Shown piece by piece: positions 24,159-33,726 of a DNA stretch of 64,000 nt. A model generated the notes under the pieces. The model was not told where the DNA came from. It worked only from the letters and a program-made list of their open reading frames with translations, and made no database searches. The position numbers were made by a program, and so were the translations under genes. The first letter of the stretch is position 1, and the number at the start of each line of letters is the position of its first letter. The stretch comes from Ancylobacter sonchi (lineage in GTDB: Bacteria > Pseudomonadota > Alphaproteobacteria > Rhizobiales > Xanthobacteraceae): positions 496,001 to 560,000 of the forward strand of contig NZ_JAHBGF010000046.1 of assembly GCF_018390695.1 (NCBI RefSeq). Direction: 5' to 3'.

Positions 24159-24572
24159 ATGGGCAGCTTCGCGGTCAACCGGCATCGCGGCGAGATCGCC
24201 GCCGAACTCGATGGCCGCCCGCGCCGGCTGGTGCTCACCCTCGGCGCGCTCGCCGAGCTGGAGAGCGCCTTCGGTGCCGGCGACCTGGTGGCGTTGGCCG
24301 AGCGCTTCGGCGCCGGGCGGCTGTCGGCCGGCGATGCCATGCGCGTCATCGCCGCCGGGCTGAACGGCGCCGGCGAGGCGGTCGGCGTCGAGGATGTGGC
24401 GCGGATGACCACGCCGGGCGGGGCGACCGGCTTTGCCCGCATCGTCGGTGAGCTGATCGCCGCCAACTTCGGCCAGATACCGGAAGCCGGGCGGCCCGAG
24501 GAACGACCGGCGGCGTGCGCGACCGGCGCGGCGGAGACGGCGCCGGACCCTCGCGTGCCGCGGCGGGACTGA
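24159..24572 (+). CDS. GTA g10-like tail assembly protein
   Basis: The 137-residue protein starts at ATG 24159 after GAGGGG; a GTG at 24144 would overlap the tail-tube stop. Its core, VNRHRGEIAAELDGRPRRLVLTLGALAELE and GDAMRVIAAGLNGAGEAVGVEDV, is the alphaproteobacterial GTA gp10 family, probably a tail assembly chaperone that coats the tape measure. The C-terminal 30 residues are a Pro/Ala-rich linker. It overlaps the next ORF by 58 bp in another frame, the arrangement in which many phages make a frameshifted chaperone pair. Confidence 0.85.
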   Translation: MGSFAVNRHRGEIAAELDGRPRRLVLTLGALAELESAFGAGDLVALAERFGAGRLSAGDAMRVIAAGLNGAGEAVGVEDVARMTTPGGATGFARIVGELIAANFGQIPEAGRPEERPAACATGAAETAPDPRVPRRD

Positions 24573-24787
24573 ACGCTCCCGACCCGTCGCGGCCTGTCGC
24601 GGCCTTCCCCTGGGCGGAGGCGATGGCGTTCGGCTTCGGCCGGCTGCGCCTTGCCGCCCGCGACTTCTGGGCGCTGACCCCGCGCGAGCTTGCCGCCGCC
24701 ATGCGCGCCTTCATCGGGCCGGAGCGCGCGCCGCTCGACCGCGCCGGCCTCGCCACGCTGATGGCGCGGTTTCCCGACCGTAGCTGA
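24515..24787 (+). CDS. GTA tail assembly chaperone-like protein (rcc01693 type)
   Basis: The conserved part, FPWAEAMAFGFGRLRLAARDFWALTPREL then AAAMRAFIG, is the short phage protein that follows g10 in GTAs (rcc01693 family). The start is uncertain: GTG 24515 lies in the g10 3' end, and the conserved block begins only about 25 residues later, so a start nearer 24590 is possible. Overlap with g10 suggests translational coupling or a programmed frameshift. Confidence 0.82.
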   Translation: MRDRRGGDGAGPSRAAAGLNAPDPSRPVAAFPWAEAMAFGFGRLRLAARDFWALTPRELAAAMRAFIGPERAPLDRAGLATLMARFPDRS

Positions 24788-24817
24788 TCCGAACCCGACC
24801 GATCCCACGGAGCCGAC

Positions 24818-25414
24818 ATGACCGAGGATGACAGCCTGGCGGTGGAAAGCCTCACCGTCGAGATATCGGCCGACACCAGCTCCTTCCGCCGCGAATTGTC
24901 CGACGCCGAGCGGCTCGCGCGCGGCTTCGGTCGGTCGGTGGGCGATGCGCTGACCGGCGCGGTGGTGAAGGGCAAGGAGGCCGACGACGTGATCCGCGCC
25001 CTCGGGCTGCGGCTCTCCTCGCTGGCGCTCGACATGGCGCTGAAGCCGGTGGAGCAGAGCTTCGCCAGCCTGGTGCAGGGCCTGTTCGGCGGCGCGCTGG
25101 GCTTCGCGAAAGGCGGCGCCTTCGAGGGCGGCCGGGTGGTGCCTTTCGCCTCAGGCGGCGTGGTGGCGAGCCCGAGCTATTTCCCGCTCGCCGGCGGCCG
25201 CACCGGGCTGATGGGCGAGGCGGGCGCCGAGGCGATCCTGCCGCTGCGGCGCGGCGCCGACGGACGGCTCGGCGTCGCCGCCGGCGGCGGCGGGCGGGCG
25301 GTGAACGTGACCGTCAACGTCTCGACGCCGGATACCGGCTCGTTCCGCCGCTCGGAAGCCTATCTCGCCGGGCTGGTGAGCCGGGCGGTCGCGCGCGGCG
25401 AGCGCAGCGGGTGA
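24818..25414 (+). CDS. GTA tape measure protein (short form)
   Basis: The 198-residue protein begins SLTVEISADTSSFRRELSDAER and has GFGRSVGDALTGAVVKGKEADD, then a Gly-rich region FAKGGAFEGGRVVPFASGGVV and GLMGEAGAEAILPLRRGADGRLGV, the typical C-terminal motif of tape measure proteins. As in RcGTA g11 it is short, consistent with a stubby tail. It sets tail length and is ejected ahead of DNA. Confidence 0.92.
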   Translation: MTEDDSLAVESLTVEISADTSSFRRELSDAERLARGFGRSVGDALTGAVVKGKEADDVIRALGLRLSSLALDMALKPVEQSFASLVQGLFGGALGFAKGGAFEGGRVVPFASGGVVASPSYFPLAGGRTGLMGEAGAEAILPLRRGADGRLGVAAGGGGRAVNVTVNVSTPDTGSFRRSEAYLAGLVSRAVARGERSG

Positions 25415-25478
25415 GGTTTTGTCCGCCGGTCCCCGGCCTGTCCAATGCGCATGAACGGCTGATCCGAAAGGGTGCTGC

Positions 25479-26120
25479 ATGGCTGCCTTCCACGAAGTGC
25501 TGTTCCCGCTCGACATCGCGCTCGGCGCGGCGGGCGGGCCGGAGCGGGCGACGGAGATCGTTACCACGCTGACCGGCCGCGAGGAGCGCAACACCCGTCT
25601 CGCCCATTCGCGCCGGCGCTGGGATGCCGGCTACGGCGTCACCTCGCTGCTCCAGCTGGCGCATGTGGTCGCCTTCTTCGAGGAGCGGCGCGGCCGGCTT
25701 TACGGCTTTCGCTGGCGCGACCGGCTCGACCACTCCTCCGCCGCGCCGGGCGCCGTGCCGGGGCCGCTCGATCAGGCGATCGGCGCCGGGACGGGCGCGC
25801 AGGCGCAGTTCCAGCTCGCCAAGACCTATGGCGGCGTGCATGCGCCCTATGAGCGGCCGATCGCCAAGCCGGTCGCCGGCACGGTGCGGGTGGCGGTGGA
25901 CGGCGCCGAGCGGGCCGAGGGGGTGCACTACGCGCTCGACGCCACGCTCGGCACGATCACCTTCTTCGCCGGCGAGGTGCCGGGGCCGGGGGCGACGGTG
26001 ACGGCGGGCTTCCTGTTCGACGTGCCGGTGCGCTTCGACACCGACTTCCTGGAGGTGAACCTCACCGCCTTCGAGGCCGGGCAGATCCCGCGCATTCCGC
26101 TGTTGGAGATCCGGCCATGA
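25479..26120 (+). CDS. GTA distal tail protein (DUF2460)
   Basis: The 213-residue protein begins AAFHEVLFPLDIALGAAGG, then RRRWDAGYGVTSL, VVAFFEERRGRLYGFRWRDRLDH and VHYALDATLGTITF, all diagnostic of DUF2460 (RcGTA g12), which forms the ring joining tube and baseplate. The C-terminus VRFDTDFLEVNL followed by FEAGQIPRIPLLEIR is conserved. It overlaps the hub gene by four bases (ATGA). Confidence 0.95.
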   Translation: MAAFHEVLFPLDIALGAAGGPERATEIVTTLTGREERNTRLAHSRRRWDAGYGVTSLLQLAHVVAFFEERRGRLYGFRWRDRLDHSSAAPGAVPGPLDQAIGAGTGAQAQFQLAKTYGGVHAPYERPIAKPVAGTVRVAVDGAERAEGVHYALDATLGTITFFAGEVPGPGATVTAGFLFDVPVRFDTDFLEVNLTAFEAGQIPRIPLLEIRP

Positions 26121-26983
26121 GGACGCTGCCTGCCGATTTCGCCGCCGCGCTGGCCTCCGGCGCCACCACGCTGGCACGCTGCTGGCGGATCACCCGTCGC
26201 GACGGCGCGGTGCTGGGGCTCACCGAGCACGACCGCGACCTTGCCGTCGACGGCACGACGTTCCATGCCGCCGCCGGCGTGGCGGGCAGCGAGACGCCGG
26301 CGGCGCTCGGCTTCGCCGCCAATGCCGGCGAGCTCAACGGCGCGCTCGCCGCCGACCAGCTCGACGAGCGCGACCTCGCCGCCGGGCTCTATGACGGGGC
26401 CGACGTGGAGTTGCTGTTGGTCGACTGGTCGAACCCGGCGAGCTCCATACGCTTGCGGCGCGCGCGCCTCGGCGAGGTGCGGCGCGAGGGCGGGGTATTC
26501 GTCGCCGAGCTGCGGGCGCTGGCCGATGCGCTCGGCCAGGTGCGCGGGCGGCTGTTCACCCGTGGCTGCGACGCCGATCTCGGCGATGCGCGTTGCCGGG
26601 TCGACCTCGCCGCGCCGGCGTTTCGCGGCAGCGGGACGGTGCTGACGGTGGCGGGCGCCGGGCTGTTCGTCGCCGGCGGACTCGACGGCTTCGCTGCCGG
26701 CTGGTTCACGCAGGGGCGGCTCGTCTTCACCGGCGGCGCCAATGCGGGCTTCGCCACCGAGGTGAAGGCGCATGACGCCCTCGCCGGCACGGTGCGCCTC
26801 GATCTGTGGCAGCGCCCGCCGGAGCCGCTCGGCGTCGGCGACGCCTTCACGGTCACCGCCGGCTGCGACAAGCGCTTCGCCACCTGCGGCGCCCGCTTCG
26901 CCAATACGGCGAATTTCCGCGGCATGCCGCACATGCCGGGCAATGACGCGGTGCTGCGCATTGCCCGGCCGGGGGCGAGCTGA
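26117..26983 (+). CDS. GTA baseplate hub protein (DUF2163)
   Basis: The 288-residue protein has the DUF2163 order: ATTLARCWRITRRDGAVLGLTEHDRDL, AANAGELNGALAADQLDERDLAAGLYDGA, then GRLFTRGCDADLGDARCRVDL, and the C-terminal Cys-rich VTAGCDKRFATCGARFANTANFRGMPHMPG split after each cysteine. The four cysteines probably hold a [4Fe-4S] cluster, as described for the RcGTA hub (g13). It is one bp-spaced from the peptidase gene. Confidence 0.94.
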   Translation: MRTLPADFAAALASGATTLARCWRITRRDGAVLGLTEHDRDLAVDGTTFHAAAGVAGSETPAALGFAANAGELNGALAADQLDERDLAAGLYDGADVELLLVDWSNPASSIRLRRARLGEVRREGGVFVAELRALADALGQVRGRLFTRGCDADLGDARCRVDLAAPAFRGSGTVLTVAGAGLFVAGGLDGFAAGWFTQGRLVFTGGANAGFATEVKAHDALAGTVRLDLWQRPPEPLGVGDAFTVTAGCDKRFATCGARFANTANFRGMPHMPGNDAVLRIARPGAS

Positions 26984-26984
26984 G

Positions 26985-27422
26985 ATGGGCGGCGAGGCTT
27001 TACGAGAGCGGATCGTCGCGGAGGCGCGCGCGTGGATCGGCACGCCCTATCTGCACCGCGCCTCGCTGAAGGGCGAGGGCGCCGACTGCCTCGGGCTGGT
27101 GCGCGGGGTGTGGCGGGCGACGATCGGCGCCGAGCCGGAAAGGCTGCCGGCCTACACGCCGGACTGGGCGGAGGCGACGCTGGCCGAGCAACTGGCCGGC
27201 GCCGGCATCCGGCATCTGGTGCCGGTGGCTCCGGAGGCGGCGCGGCCGGGCGACGTGCTGCTGTTCCGCTGGCGGGCGCATCTGCCGGCCAAGCATGCGG
27301 CGATCCTCGTCGCGCCCGAGCGCATGGTGCACGCCCATGACGGGGCGGCGGTGGCGGAGGTCGCCTTCGCGCCCTGGTGGCGGCGGCGCCACGCCTATGC
27401 CTTCGCCTTTCCGGGGGCGTGA
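26985..27422 (+). CDS. GTA cell-wall peptidase (NlpC/P60)
   Basis: The 145-residue protein starts at ATG 26985. It has the NlpC/P60 papain-like fold: ARAWIGTPYLHRASLKGEGADC with nucleophile Cys35, then RPGDVLLFRWR and KHAAILVAPERMVHAHDG with the catalytic His. It matches RcGTA g14, which sits in the tail tip and cuts the peptidoglycan cross-links of the recipient during injection. Confidence 0.94.
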   Translation: MGGEALRERIVAEARAWIGTPYLHRASLKGEGADCLGLVRGVWRATIGAEPERLPAYTPDWAEATLAEQLAGAGIRHLVPVAPEAARPGDVLLFRWRAHLPAKHAAILVAPERMVHAHDGAAVAEVAFAPWWRRRHAYAFAFPGA

Positions 27423-27458
27423 ACCCTTTCCGATCATCCGCGAAACGGATTCCCATCC

Positions 27459-30400
27459 ATGGCCACTCTTCTTCTCGGCGGCGCCGGCGCGGCGCTGGGC
27501 GGCTCGCTGTTCGGGCCGCTCGGCGCCATTGCGGGGCGGGCCGTCGGCGCGCTCGGCGGGGCGGTGATCGACCGCGCGCTGCTCACCTCCGGCAAGAGCG
27601 TCGAGGGGCCGCGCCTCGCCGATCTCGACGTCATGACCTCGGTGGACGGGGCGCCGATGCCGCGGCTCTATGGCCGCGCGCGGCTCTCCGCCCAGCTGAT
27701 CTGGGCGAGCGAGGTCGAGGAGGTGGTGTCGACCGAGACCAGCTCGGCCGGCGGCAAGGGTGCCTCGCTGAGCGGCGGCACGACGACCACCACGACCTAT
27801 TCCTACTATGCAAGCTTCGCGGTCGGCCTGTGCGAGGGGCCGGCGACGTGGATCGGCCGCATCTGGGCCGACGGGCGCGAGCTGGACCTGCAGGGGCTGA
27901 ACCTGCGCAGCTATCTCGGCGGCGAGGGGCAGACGCCCGACCCGCTGATCGCCGCGCTGGAGGGCGAGGGCGCGCCGGCCTATCGCGGGCTGACCTATCT
28001 GGTCTTCGAGCGGCTGCCGCTCGCCGATTTCGGCAACCGGCTGCCGCAGCTCTCCGTCGAGGTGGAGCGGGCGGTGGGCGCGCTGGAGCCGCGCCTCAAG
28101 GCGGTGACGATGATCCCCGCCGCCACCGAGTTCGGCTACGACACCACCGAGCTCAAGCGGGTCGAGAGCGCCGGCTCCTATGCGGCGGAGAACCGCCATG
28201 TGAGCGTGGCCGACACCGATTTCGAGGCCTCGCTCGACCGGCTGCTGGCCTGCTGCCCGAATCTCGAACGGGTGGCGCTGGTGGTGTCGTGGTTCGGCAC
28301 CGACCTGCGCGCCGGGCAATGCGAGGTGCATCCCGGCGTCGAGCGGCGCGAGAAGACGGTGAAGGCCGGCAATGCCGCCGAGGCCTGGGGCGTCGCCGGT
28401 CGCACGCGGGCGAACGCGCATCTGGTGAGCCAGCATGACGGGCGCCCGGCCTATGGCGGCACCCCTTCCGACCGCAGCGTGGCGCGCGCCATCCAGGCGT
28501 TGAAGGCGCGCGGGCTGAAGGTGACGCTCTACCCGTTCATCATGATGGACGTGCCGTCCGGCAGCGGCCTGCCCGACCCGTGGAGCGGCGCGACGAGCCA
28601 GCCGCCCTATCCCTGGCGCGGGCGCATCACCTGCGATCCTGCTCCGGGCCAGCCGGGCTCGCCCGACGCGACGCCGACCGCCGGTGCGCAGGTGGCGGCG
28701 CTTTTCGGCACCGCCACGGCGGCGCAATTCGCCGTCTCCGGCGGGCAGGTGGTGTATTCCGGCCCGGCGGAGTGGGGCCTCCGGCGCATGGCGTTGCACT
28801 ATGCCCGGCTGAGCGTGCTGGCCGGCGGCGTCGAGGCGATCCTGATCGGCTCGGAAATGGCGGCGCTGACGCGGGTGCGCTCGGCTTCCGGCGTCTACCC
28901 GGCGGCGAACGCCTATGCCGCGCTCGCCGCCGAGGTGAAGGCGACGGTGGGCGCGGGCACTCTGGTCTCCTATGCCGCCGACTGGACGGAATATGGCGCG
29001 CATGCGCTCGATGGCGGTGCGGAACTGCGCTTTCCGCTCGATCCGCTCTGGGCCTCGCCGGCGATCGACTTCATCGGCATCGACTGGTACGCGCCGCTCG
29101 CCGACTGGCGCGACGGCGACGCCCATCTCGACGCCGCGCAGTTCGAGAGCGGCTACGACACCGACTATCTCGCCGGCAATGTCGCCGGCGGCGAGGGCTT
29201 CGACTGGTACTATGCCGACGAGACGGCACGGGTCAGCCAGACCCGCCTGCCGATCACCGACGGCGCTTATGGCGAGCCCTGGGTGTTCCGCCAGAAGGAC
29301 ATCGCCGCCTGGTGGGGCAATGCGCATCACGAGCGGGCGGGCGGGGTGCGGTCCGCCGCTCCGACCGCCTATGTGCCGGGTGCCAAGCCGGTGCGGCTCA
29401 CCGAGATCGGCTGCGCGGCGGTCGATAAGGGGGCGAACCGGCCGAGCGTGTTCCCGGATCCGAAATCAGTGGAGAACGGCCTGCCGCCCTTCTCCAGCGG
29501 CCGGCGCGACGACCTGATCCAGCGCCGGCATCTCGAAGGTTCGCTCGACGCGCTGGCGACCGATGCCGTCAATCCTCCGGCCGCCGGCCTGCCGGGTGGG
29601 CGGATGATCGACCCGGCTGGCGTTTACGCCTGGACCTGGGATGCGCGACCTTTTCCGGCGTTTCCGCTCGCCACCGACGTCTGGGCGGACGGAGCGAACT
29701 GGGCGACCGGCCACTGGCTGACCGGCCGTCTGGGCGCGGCACCACTGGCGGAGACCTGTGCCGCCATCGCCGCCGATGCCGGCGTGCCCGAACTCGACGC
29801 CTCGGGCTTGCGCGGCGTCGTCGACGGTTATGTCGTCGACCGGCCGATGAGCGTGCGCGCCGCGCTGGAGCCGCTCGGCCAGGCGTTCGGCTTCGACCTG
29901 ATGGAGGCCGGCGAGGGGCTGGCGCTGCGCCCGCGCGGCGGGCGGGTGCGGGCCGAGCTCAGCGACGAGGATTTCCTTACCGGCGACGACGTGCCGGCAC
30001 CGGATTTCACCCGCGGCTCGGAGGGCGACCTGCCGCTGTCGGTGACCATCGGCTTCGTCGACGCGCTGGCGGATTATCGCCGCTCCACCGGTGCCTCGCG
30101 GCGGCTCGCCGGCGCGGCGCGGGCGGAGACCAGCGTCGACCTCGCCATGGCGACGCATGACGGCCTCGCCGCCGGCCTCGCCGAGATGCGGCTGCAGGAT
30201 GCCTGGGCCGGCCGCGAGAGCGTGCGCTTCGCGCTGGCGCCTTCGCGGCTGGCGCTGGAGCCCGGCGATGTGGTGGGCATGACCCGCGACGGCCGGCGCC
30301 GGCTGGTCGAGATCACCGAGATCAGCGACACCGAGGCGCGGGAGGTGAGCGGGCGCAGCATCGATCCCGGCGTGTTCGCGCTGGCGGTGCGCGAGCCGCG

Positions 30401-31373
30401 CGCGACGCGCATTTCCATGCCCCCGGCCGCCGGGCCTCCGGAAATGGCGGTACTGGCGCTGCCGATGCTGCCTGCCGCGCGCGAGACGGTGCCGACGCTG
30501 GCCTGGCTCGCCGGTTTCCAGGCGCCGTGGCCGGGCGCGCTGGCGGTGTGGCGCGGCATTGACGGGGCGAGCTTCGAGCGAGTGGCGACGCTGCCCGCGC
30601 CGTCGGTCATGGGGCTTCTGACGGAGCCGCTGGCGCCGGGAACGCCCTGGCTGTGGCAGCGCAGGGCGCGGCTGACGGTCGAGCTTCACGGGGGGCTGCT
30701 GGCGGCGGCGAGCGAGGAGGCGGTGCTGAACGGCGCCAATCTCGCCGCGCTGGTGGCGCCGGACGGCGCGGTCGAGGTGATCCAGTTTGCCGAGGCGGAG
30801 CTGGTCGGCACCAGGCTGTGGGCGCTCGGCGGCCTGCTGCGCGGCCAGGGCGGTACCGAAGCGCGGGCGGTGGCGGGTTGGCCGGCCGGCACGCTGTTCG
30901 TGCGGCTCGACCGCAACCTCGCCGGAGTGGCGGGTGGCACCGAGCTGATCGGCCGGGCGCTCACCCTGCGGGCGGGGCGGGCCGACCGCGACCATGGCGA
31001 CCCGGCGGTGGCGGAAATTGGCACCAGCGTCTCCGGCCTGGCGCTCACGCCGCTCGCCCCGGTGCATGCGCGGGCGCGGCGCACCGCGGCCGGGGTCGAG
31101 ATCGGCTGGATCCGTCGCACCCGACAGGAGGGCGACAACTGGGACGTGGTGGAGGTGCCGCTCGGCGAGGCCTCCGAAGCCTATCGGGTCGAGATCCTCG
31201 ACGGCGCCGCCACGGTGCGGACGTTGGAGGTCGCGGCCCCGGCCTGCCTCTACGAGACGGCGGCCGAGATCGCCGATTTCGGCGCCGCCCGGAGCTTTCT
31301 CGACCTGCGCATCGCGCAGCTCTCCGCCAGCGTCGGGGCGGGCACGCCGCTCCTTGCGCGGCTCGCCACCTGA
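27459..31373 (+). CDS. GTA baseplate megatron / TIM-barrel tail protein
   Basis: The 1304-residue protein is the g15 homologue. It begins with a Gly/Ala-rich hydrophobic segment (ATLLLGGAGAALGGSLFGPLG), then an N-terminal hub-like part, a glycoside-hydrolase-like TIM barrel at about 430-700 (FIGIDWYAPLADWRDGD, YGEPWVFRQKDIAAWWGN, PVRLTEIGCAAVDKG), and C-terminal phage-tail domains. Acidic residues in IDWYAPL and LTEIGC lie where glycosidase catalytic residues are expected. The length is normal. It forms the tail tip that contacts and penetrates the recipient envelope. Confidence 0.95.
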   Translation: MATLLLGGAGAALGGSLFGPLGAIAGRAVGALGGAVIDRALLTSGKSVEGPRLADLDVMTSVDGAPMPRLYGRARLSAQLIWASEVEEVVSTETSSAGGKGASLSGGTTTTTTYSYYASFAVGLCEGPATWIGRIWADGRELDLQGLNLRSYLGGEGQTPDPLIAALEGEGAPAYRGLTYLVFERLPLADFGNRLPQLSVEVERAVGALEPRLKAVTMIPAATEFGYDTTELKRVESAGSYAAENRHVSVADTDFEASLDRLLACCPNLERVALVVSWFGTDLRAGQCEVHPGVERREKTVKAGNAAEAWGVAGRTRANAHLVSQHDGRPAYGGTPSDRSVARAIQALKARGLKVTLYPFIMMDVPSGSGLPDPWSGATSQPPYPWRGRITCDPAPGQPGSPDATPTAGAQVAALFGTATAAQFAVSGGQVVYSGPAEWGLRRMALHYARLSVLAGGVEAILIGSEMAALTRVRSASGVYPAANAYAALAAEVKATVGAGTLVSYAADWTEYGAHALDGGAELRFPLDPLWASPAIDFIGIDWYAPLADWRDGDAHLDAAQFESGYDTDYLAGNVAGGEGFDWYYADETARVSQTRLPITDGAYGEPWVFRQKDIAAWWGNAHHERAGGVRSAAPTAYVPGAKPVRLTEIGCAAVDKGANRPSVFPDPKSVENGLPPFSSGRRDDLIQRRHLEGSLDALATDAVNPPAAGLPGGRMIDPAGVYAWTWDARPFPAFPLATDVWADGANWATGHWLTGRLGAAPLAETCAAIAADAGVPELDASGLRGVVDGYVVDRPMSVRAALEPLGQAFGFDLMEAGEGLALRPRGGRVRAELSDEDFLTGDDVPAPDFTRGSEGDLPLSVTIGFVDALADYRRSTGASRRLAGAARAETSVDLAMATHDGLAAGLAEMRLQDAWAGRESVRFALAPSRLALEPGDVVGMTRDGRRRLVEITEISDTEAREVSGRSIDPGVFALAVREPRATRISMPPAAGPPEMAVLALPMLPAARETVPTLAWLAGFQAPWPGALAVWRGIDGASFERVATLPAPSVMGLLTEPLAPGTPWLWQRRARLTVELHGGLLAAASEEAVLNGANLAALVAPDGAVEVIQFAEAELVGTRLWALGGLLRGQGGTEARAVAGWPAGTLFVRLDRNLAGVAGGTELIGRALTLRAGRADRDHGDPAVAEIGTSVSGLALTPLAPVHARARRTAAGVEIGWIRRTRQEGDNWDVVEVPLGEASEAYRVEILDGAATVRTLEVAAPACLYETAAEIADFGAARSFLDLRIAQLSASVGAGTPLLARLAT

Positions 31374-31412
31374 CGCCCGCCGGCCCCATCGCCGCAACCG
31401 CACGAGACAATC

Positions 31413-32237
31413 ATGAGCGAGACGACCCCGTCGCTCGCGCTGCCGCTGCTCGCGGCGGCGCAGGCGCAGAAGCACGTGACCCATAACGAGGCCCTGCTGC
31501 TGCTCGACGCCGCCGTGCAGCTGGCGGTGCTCGACCGCACGCGCACCATGCCGCCTTCCGCGCCGCTCGCCGGCGACCGACATATCGTCGCCGATGGCGC
31601 GGGCGGCGACTGGGCCGGGCAGTCCGGCGCGGTGGCGCTGCATGACGGCACCGGCTGGCGGTTCCTGTTCCCGCGGCCCGGCTGGCGGGCGCAGGTCGTC
31701 GCCGAGGGGCGCAGCGTCGGCTTCGACGGCACCGCCTGGCGCGACGCGCTGGCGACCTCGCTCTCCGGCGCCGGGGTGGGGTTGCGGGTGGAGGAGGTCG
31801 AGGTCGATCTCGTCGGCGCCTCGGTGACCACCGGACTGGCGATCCCCGACCGGGCGATCTGCCTCGCGGTGGCCAGCCGCACTCTGGTGGCCGTCACCGG
31901 CGCGAGCGCCTATCGCGTCGGCACCGCCGGCGAGCCGGGCAAATTCGGCGACGGGCTCGGGACGGCGGTGGGCGCGACCAATATCGGCGTGATCGGGCCG
32001 CAGGCCTTCTATGCCGACACCCCGGTGGTGGTGACCGCCATCGGCGGCGCCTTCACCGGCGGGCGGCTGCGCCTCGCCCTCACCACGCTCGCCTTCACCG
32101 TTCCGGACGGACCCTCCGGCGAAATCCCCGCCGGCCGCCTGCTGCTCGCCGGGCTCGACCCCGCGAGTGGGCGCGGCCCGCTTTCCGGCCGGCTGCCGGA
32201 CGATTCCCATTCCCTCCTCTCAGGAAAGACCAGCTGA
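31413..32237 (+). CDS. DUF2793 tail-fibre-like protein
   Basis: The 274-residue protein begins with the DUF2793 hallmark LALPLLAAAQAQKHVTHNEAL and LLDAAVQLAVLDR, then ADGAGGDWAGQSGAVALHDGTGWRF. DUF2793 is found in the RcGTA tail fibre (rcc00171), which in Rhodobacter is encoded far from the structural cluster; here it follows g15 by 39 bp. The middle (GASAYRVGTAGEPGKFGDGLG) resembles carbohydrate-binding beta modules. Its stop overlaps the ATG of the SGNH gene. Confidence 0.88.
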   Translation: MSETTPSLALPLLAAAQAQKHVTHNEALLLLDAAVQLAVLDRTRTMPPSAPLAGDRHIVADGAGGDWAGQSGAVALHDGTGWRFLFPRPGWRAQVVAEGRSVGFDGTAWRDALATSLSGAGVGLRVEEVEVDLVGASVTTGLAIPDRAICLAVASRTLVAVTGASAYRVGTAGEPGKFGDGLGTAVGATNIGVIGPQAFYADTPVVVTAIGGAFTGGRLRLALTTLAFTVPDGPSGEIPAGRLLLAGLDPASGRGPLSGRLPDDSHSLLSGKTS

Positions 32238-33655
32238 TGTCGGGCGAAATCGAACTCGCGCCGCAGCGCGCGCTGACCCATCTCGTCGGCCATGACGGCG
32301 ATGGCTATTACGGCCGCCATTCGCTTGCCGGCCTGCGCGCCCTGCTGGGCGTGGTGCCGGCCAATGTCGCCGATTTTCCGCTGCGCGGCGGCGGGGAGTA
32401 TTACGGACAGGTCGGCACCAATTGCCGGATCTCTACCGCGCAGGCGACCGACGGCATCAGTACCTTCTCCAAATGCTGTCACACGCTGCGCGCCGATGTC
32501 AGCGAACTCGCGGTGCGCATGCCGAACTGGATGGCCGACCGCAACCGCGACAAATACGAGACGCCGCTGCAATCCCAGGCGACCTATTCGATGTCGCTGG
32601 AATATCCGAGCGGCACGCTGACCAACCTCACCTTCAATGGCGGCTCGCAGGGGCTCGCCGACATGGGCGGCGAGGTCTGCTCGGACTTCATCCCGGTCAG
32701 CCAGCTGACGGGCGGCGCCCTGACGGTGCTGCCGGCCGGGACGAGGATCTGGACCCGGATCGCGGTGTTCGCCGCCACGGGCTATCCGCACGCCATCTTC
32801 GGGCAGAATGCGCTGGCCTCGGAAGGCAACACCGCCTCGACCAGCCGGGTGACCGACCTGACCCGACGTTTCGGCAGCCCCGACCCCAGCCCGCGCACGG
32901 TCGGCGTCTGGCCCATCGGCATTATCGCCCGCACCACCCATGGCGGTGTGCTCGGCATCGGCGATTCCATCGTCCAGGGCACCGGCGACAGCTATGCGTC
33001 CCCGGACGGCGACACCGACGGCAACGGCTTTGGGCTGATCGGCCGCGCGGTGAGCACGACCCGCGCCTACATCAATTGCGGCATGGCGGGCGAGGCGCTG
33101 GAGACCATCATCAATTCCTACGACCGCCGGCTTTCTCTGGCGCGCTACGTGAAGAACATCATCTTCGAGCACGGGGTGAACGGAAGCTCGTTCGTCGATG
33201 AGGCGAACCGGGTCCGCACCCAGACCCAGATGATCGCGCTCTGGACACTCGGTGCCCGCTACAAGCGGCAGGGCGCCCGGCTATTCCAGACCACCATCAC
33301 CCCCTCGACCACCAGCACCGACAGCTTCGCGACCACCGCGAACCAGGCGCTGCAAACCGGCTTCACCGCCGGCCAGCGGGAGATCCTGAACGACTGGCTG
33401 CGCGACGGGGCTCCGATCGTCGGCGCCGCGCCGGTCGCGACGGGCACGAGCGGCGCCCTGTATGCGGGCGACGGCTCGCACCCGCTTCACGCCGTGTTCG
33501 ACGTCGCCGACGCTGCCGAGAGCAGCCGCAACAGCGGCAAGTGGAAGGTGAACGGCGCCGCCAACTGGTTCACCGCCGACGGACTTCACCCGACGCGGGC
33601 CGGCAACCTCGCCATCGCCGCGGCCGGCGCAATCAACACCGCTCAGTTCGCCTGA
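32237..33655 (+). CDS. SGNH/GDSL-type hydrolase, tail-associated
   Basis: The 472-residue protein has an N-terminal 235-residue beta-rich region with no recognised domain, then a GDSL block LGIGDSIVQGTGD (nucleophile Ser244), FEHGVNGSS (block III-like Gly/Asn) and DGLHPTRAGNLAIA with Asp448/His451. No signal peptide is present and the gene overlaps the fibre gene by one base, so it is probably a virion component. SGNH domains in phage tails deacetylate capsule or O-antigen; a role in crossing or recognising surface polysaccharide is inferred. Codon use resembles its neighbours but the N-terminal region is richer in Asn/Ser/Thr. Confidence 0.82.
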   Translation: MSGEIELAPQRALTHLVGHDGDGYYGRHSLAGLRALLGVVPANVADFPLRGGGEYYGQVGTNCRISTAQATDGISTFSKCCHTLRADVSELAVRMPNWMADRNRDKYETPLQSQATYSMSLEYPSGTLTNLTFNGGSQGLADMGGEVCSDFIPVSQLTGGALTVLPAGTRIWTRIAVFAATGYPHAIFGQNALASEGNTASTSRVTDLTRRFGSPDPSPRTVGVWPIGIIARTTHGGVLGIGDSIVQGTGDSYASPDGDTDGNGFGLIGRAVSTTRAYINCGMAGEALETIINSYDRRLSLARYVKNIIFEHGVNGSSFVDEANRVRTQTQMIALWTLGARYKRQGARLFQTTITPSTTSTDSFATTANQALQTGFTAGQREILNDWLRDGAPIVGAAPVATGTSGALYAGDGSHPLHAVFDVADAAESSRNSGKWKVNGAANWFTADGLHPTRAGNLAIAAAGAINTAQFA

Positions 33656-33726
33656 CGCGCCCCGTCGCCGCATTGCCGTCGCCGCATCGGGGCGGCGTAC
33701 CCAACATCGGAACAACGGAGAACGCC

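Noticed and set aside
29466..32210. A 914-codon minus-strand frame opposite the megatron and fibre genes
   Set aside because: Same cause: low-complexity Gly/Arg/His composition, while the plus strand carries g15 and DUF2793 motifs.
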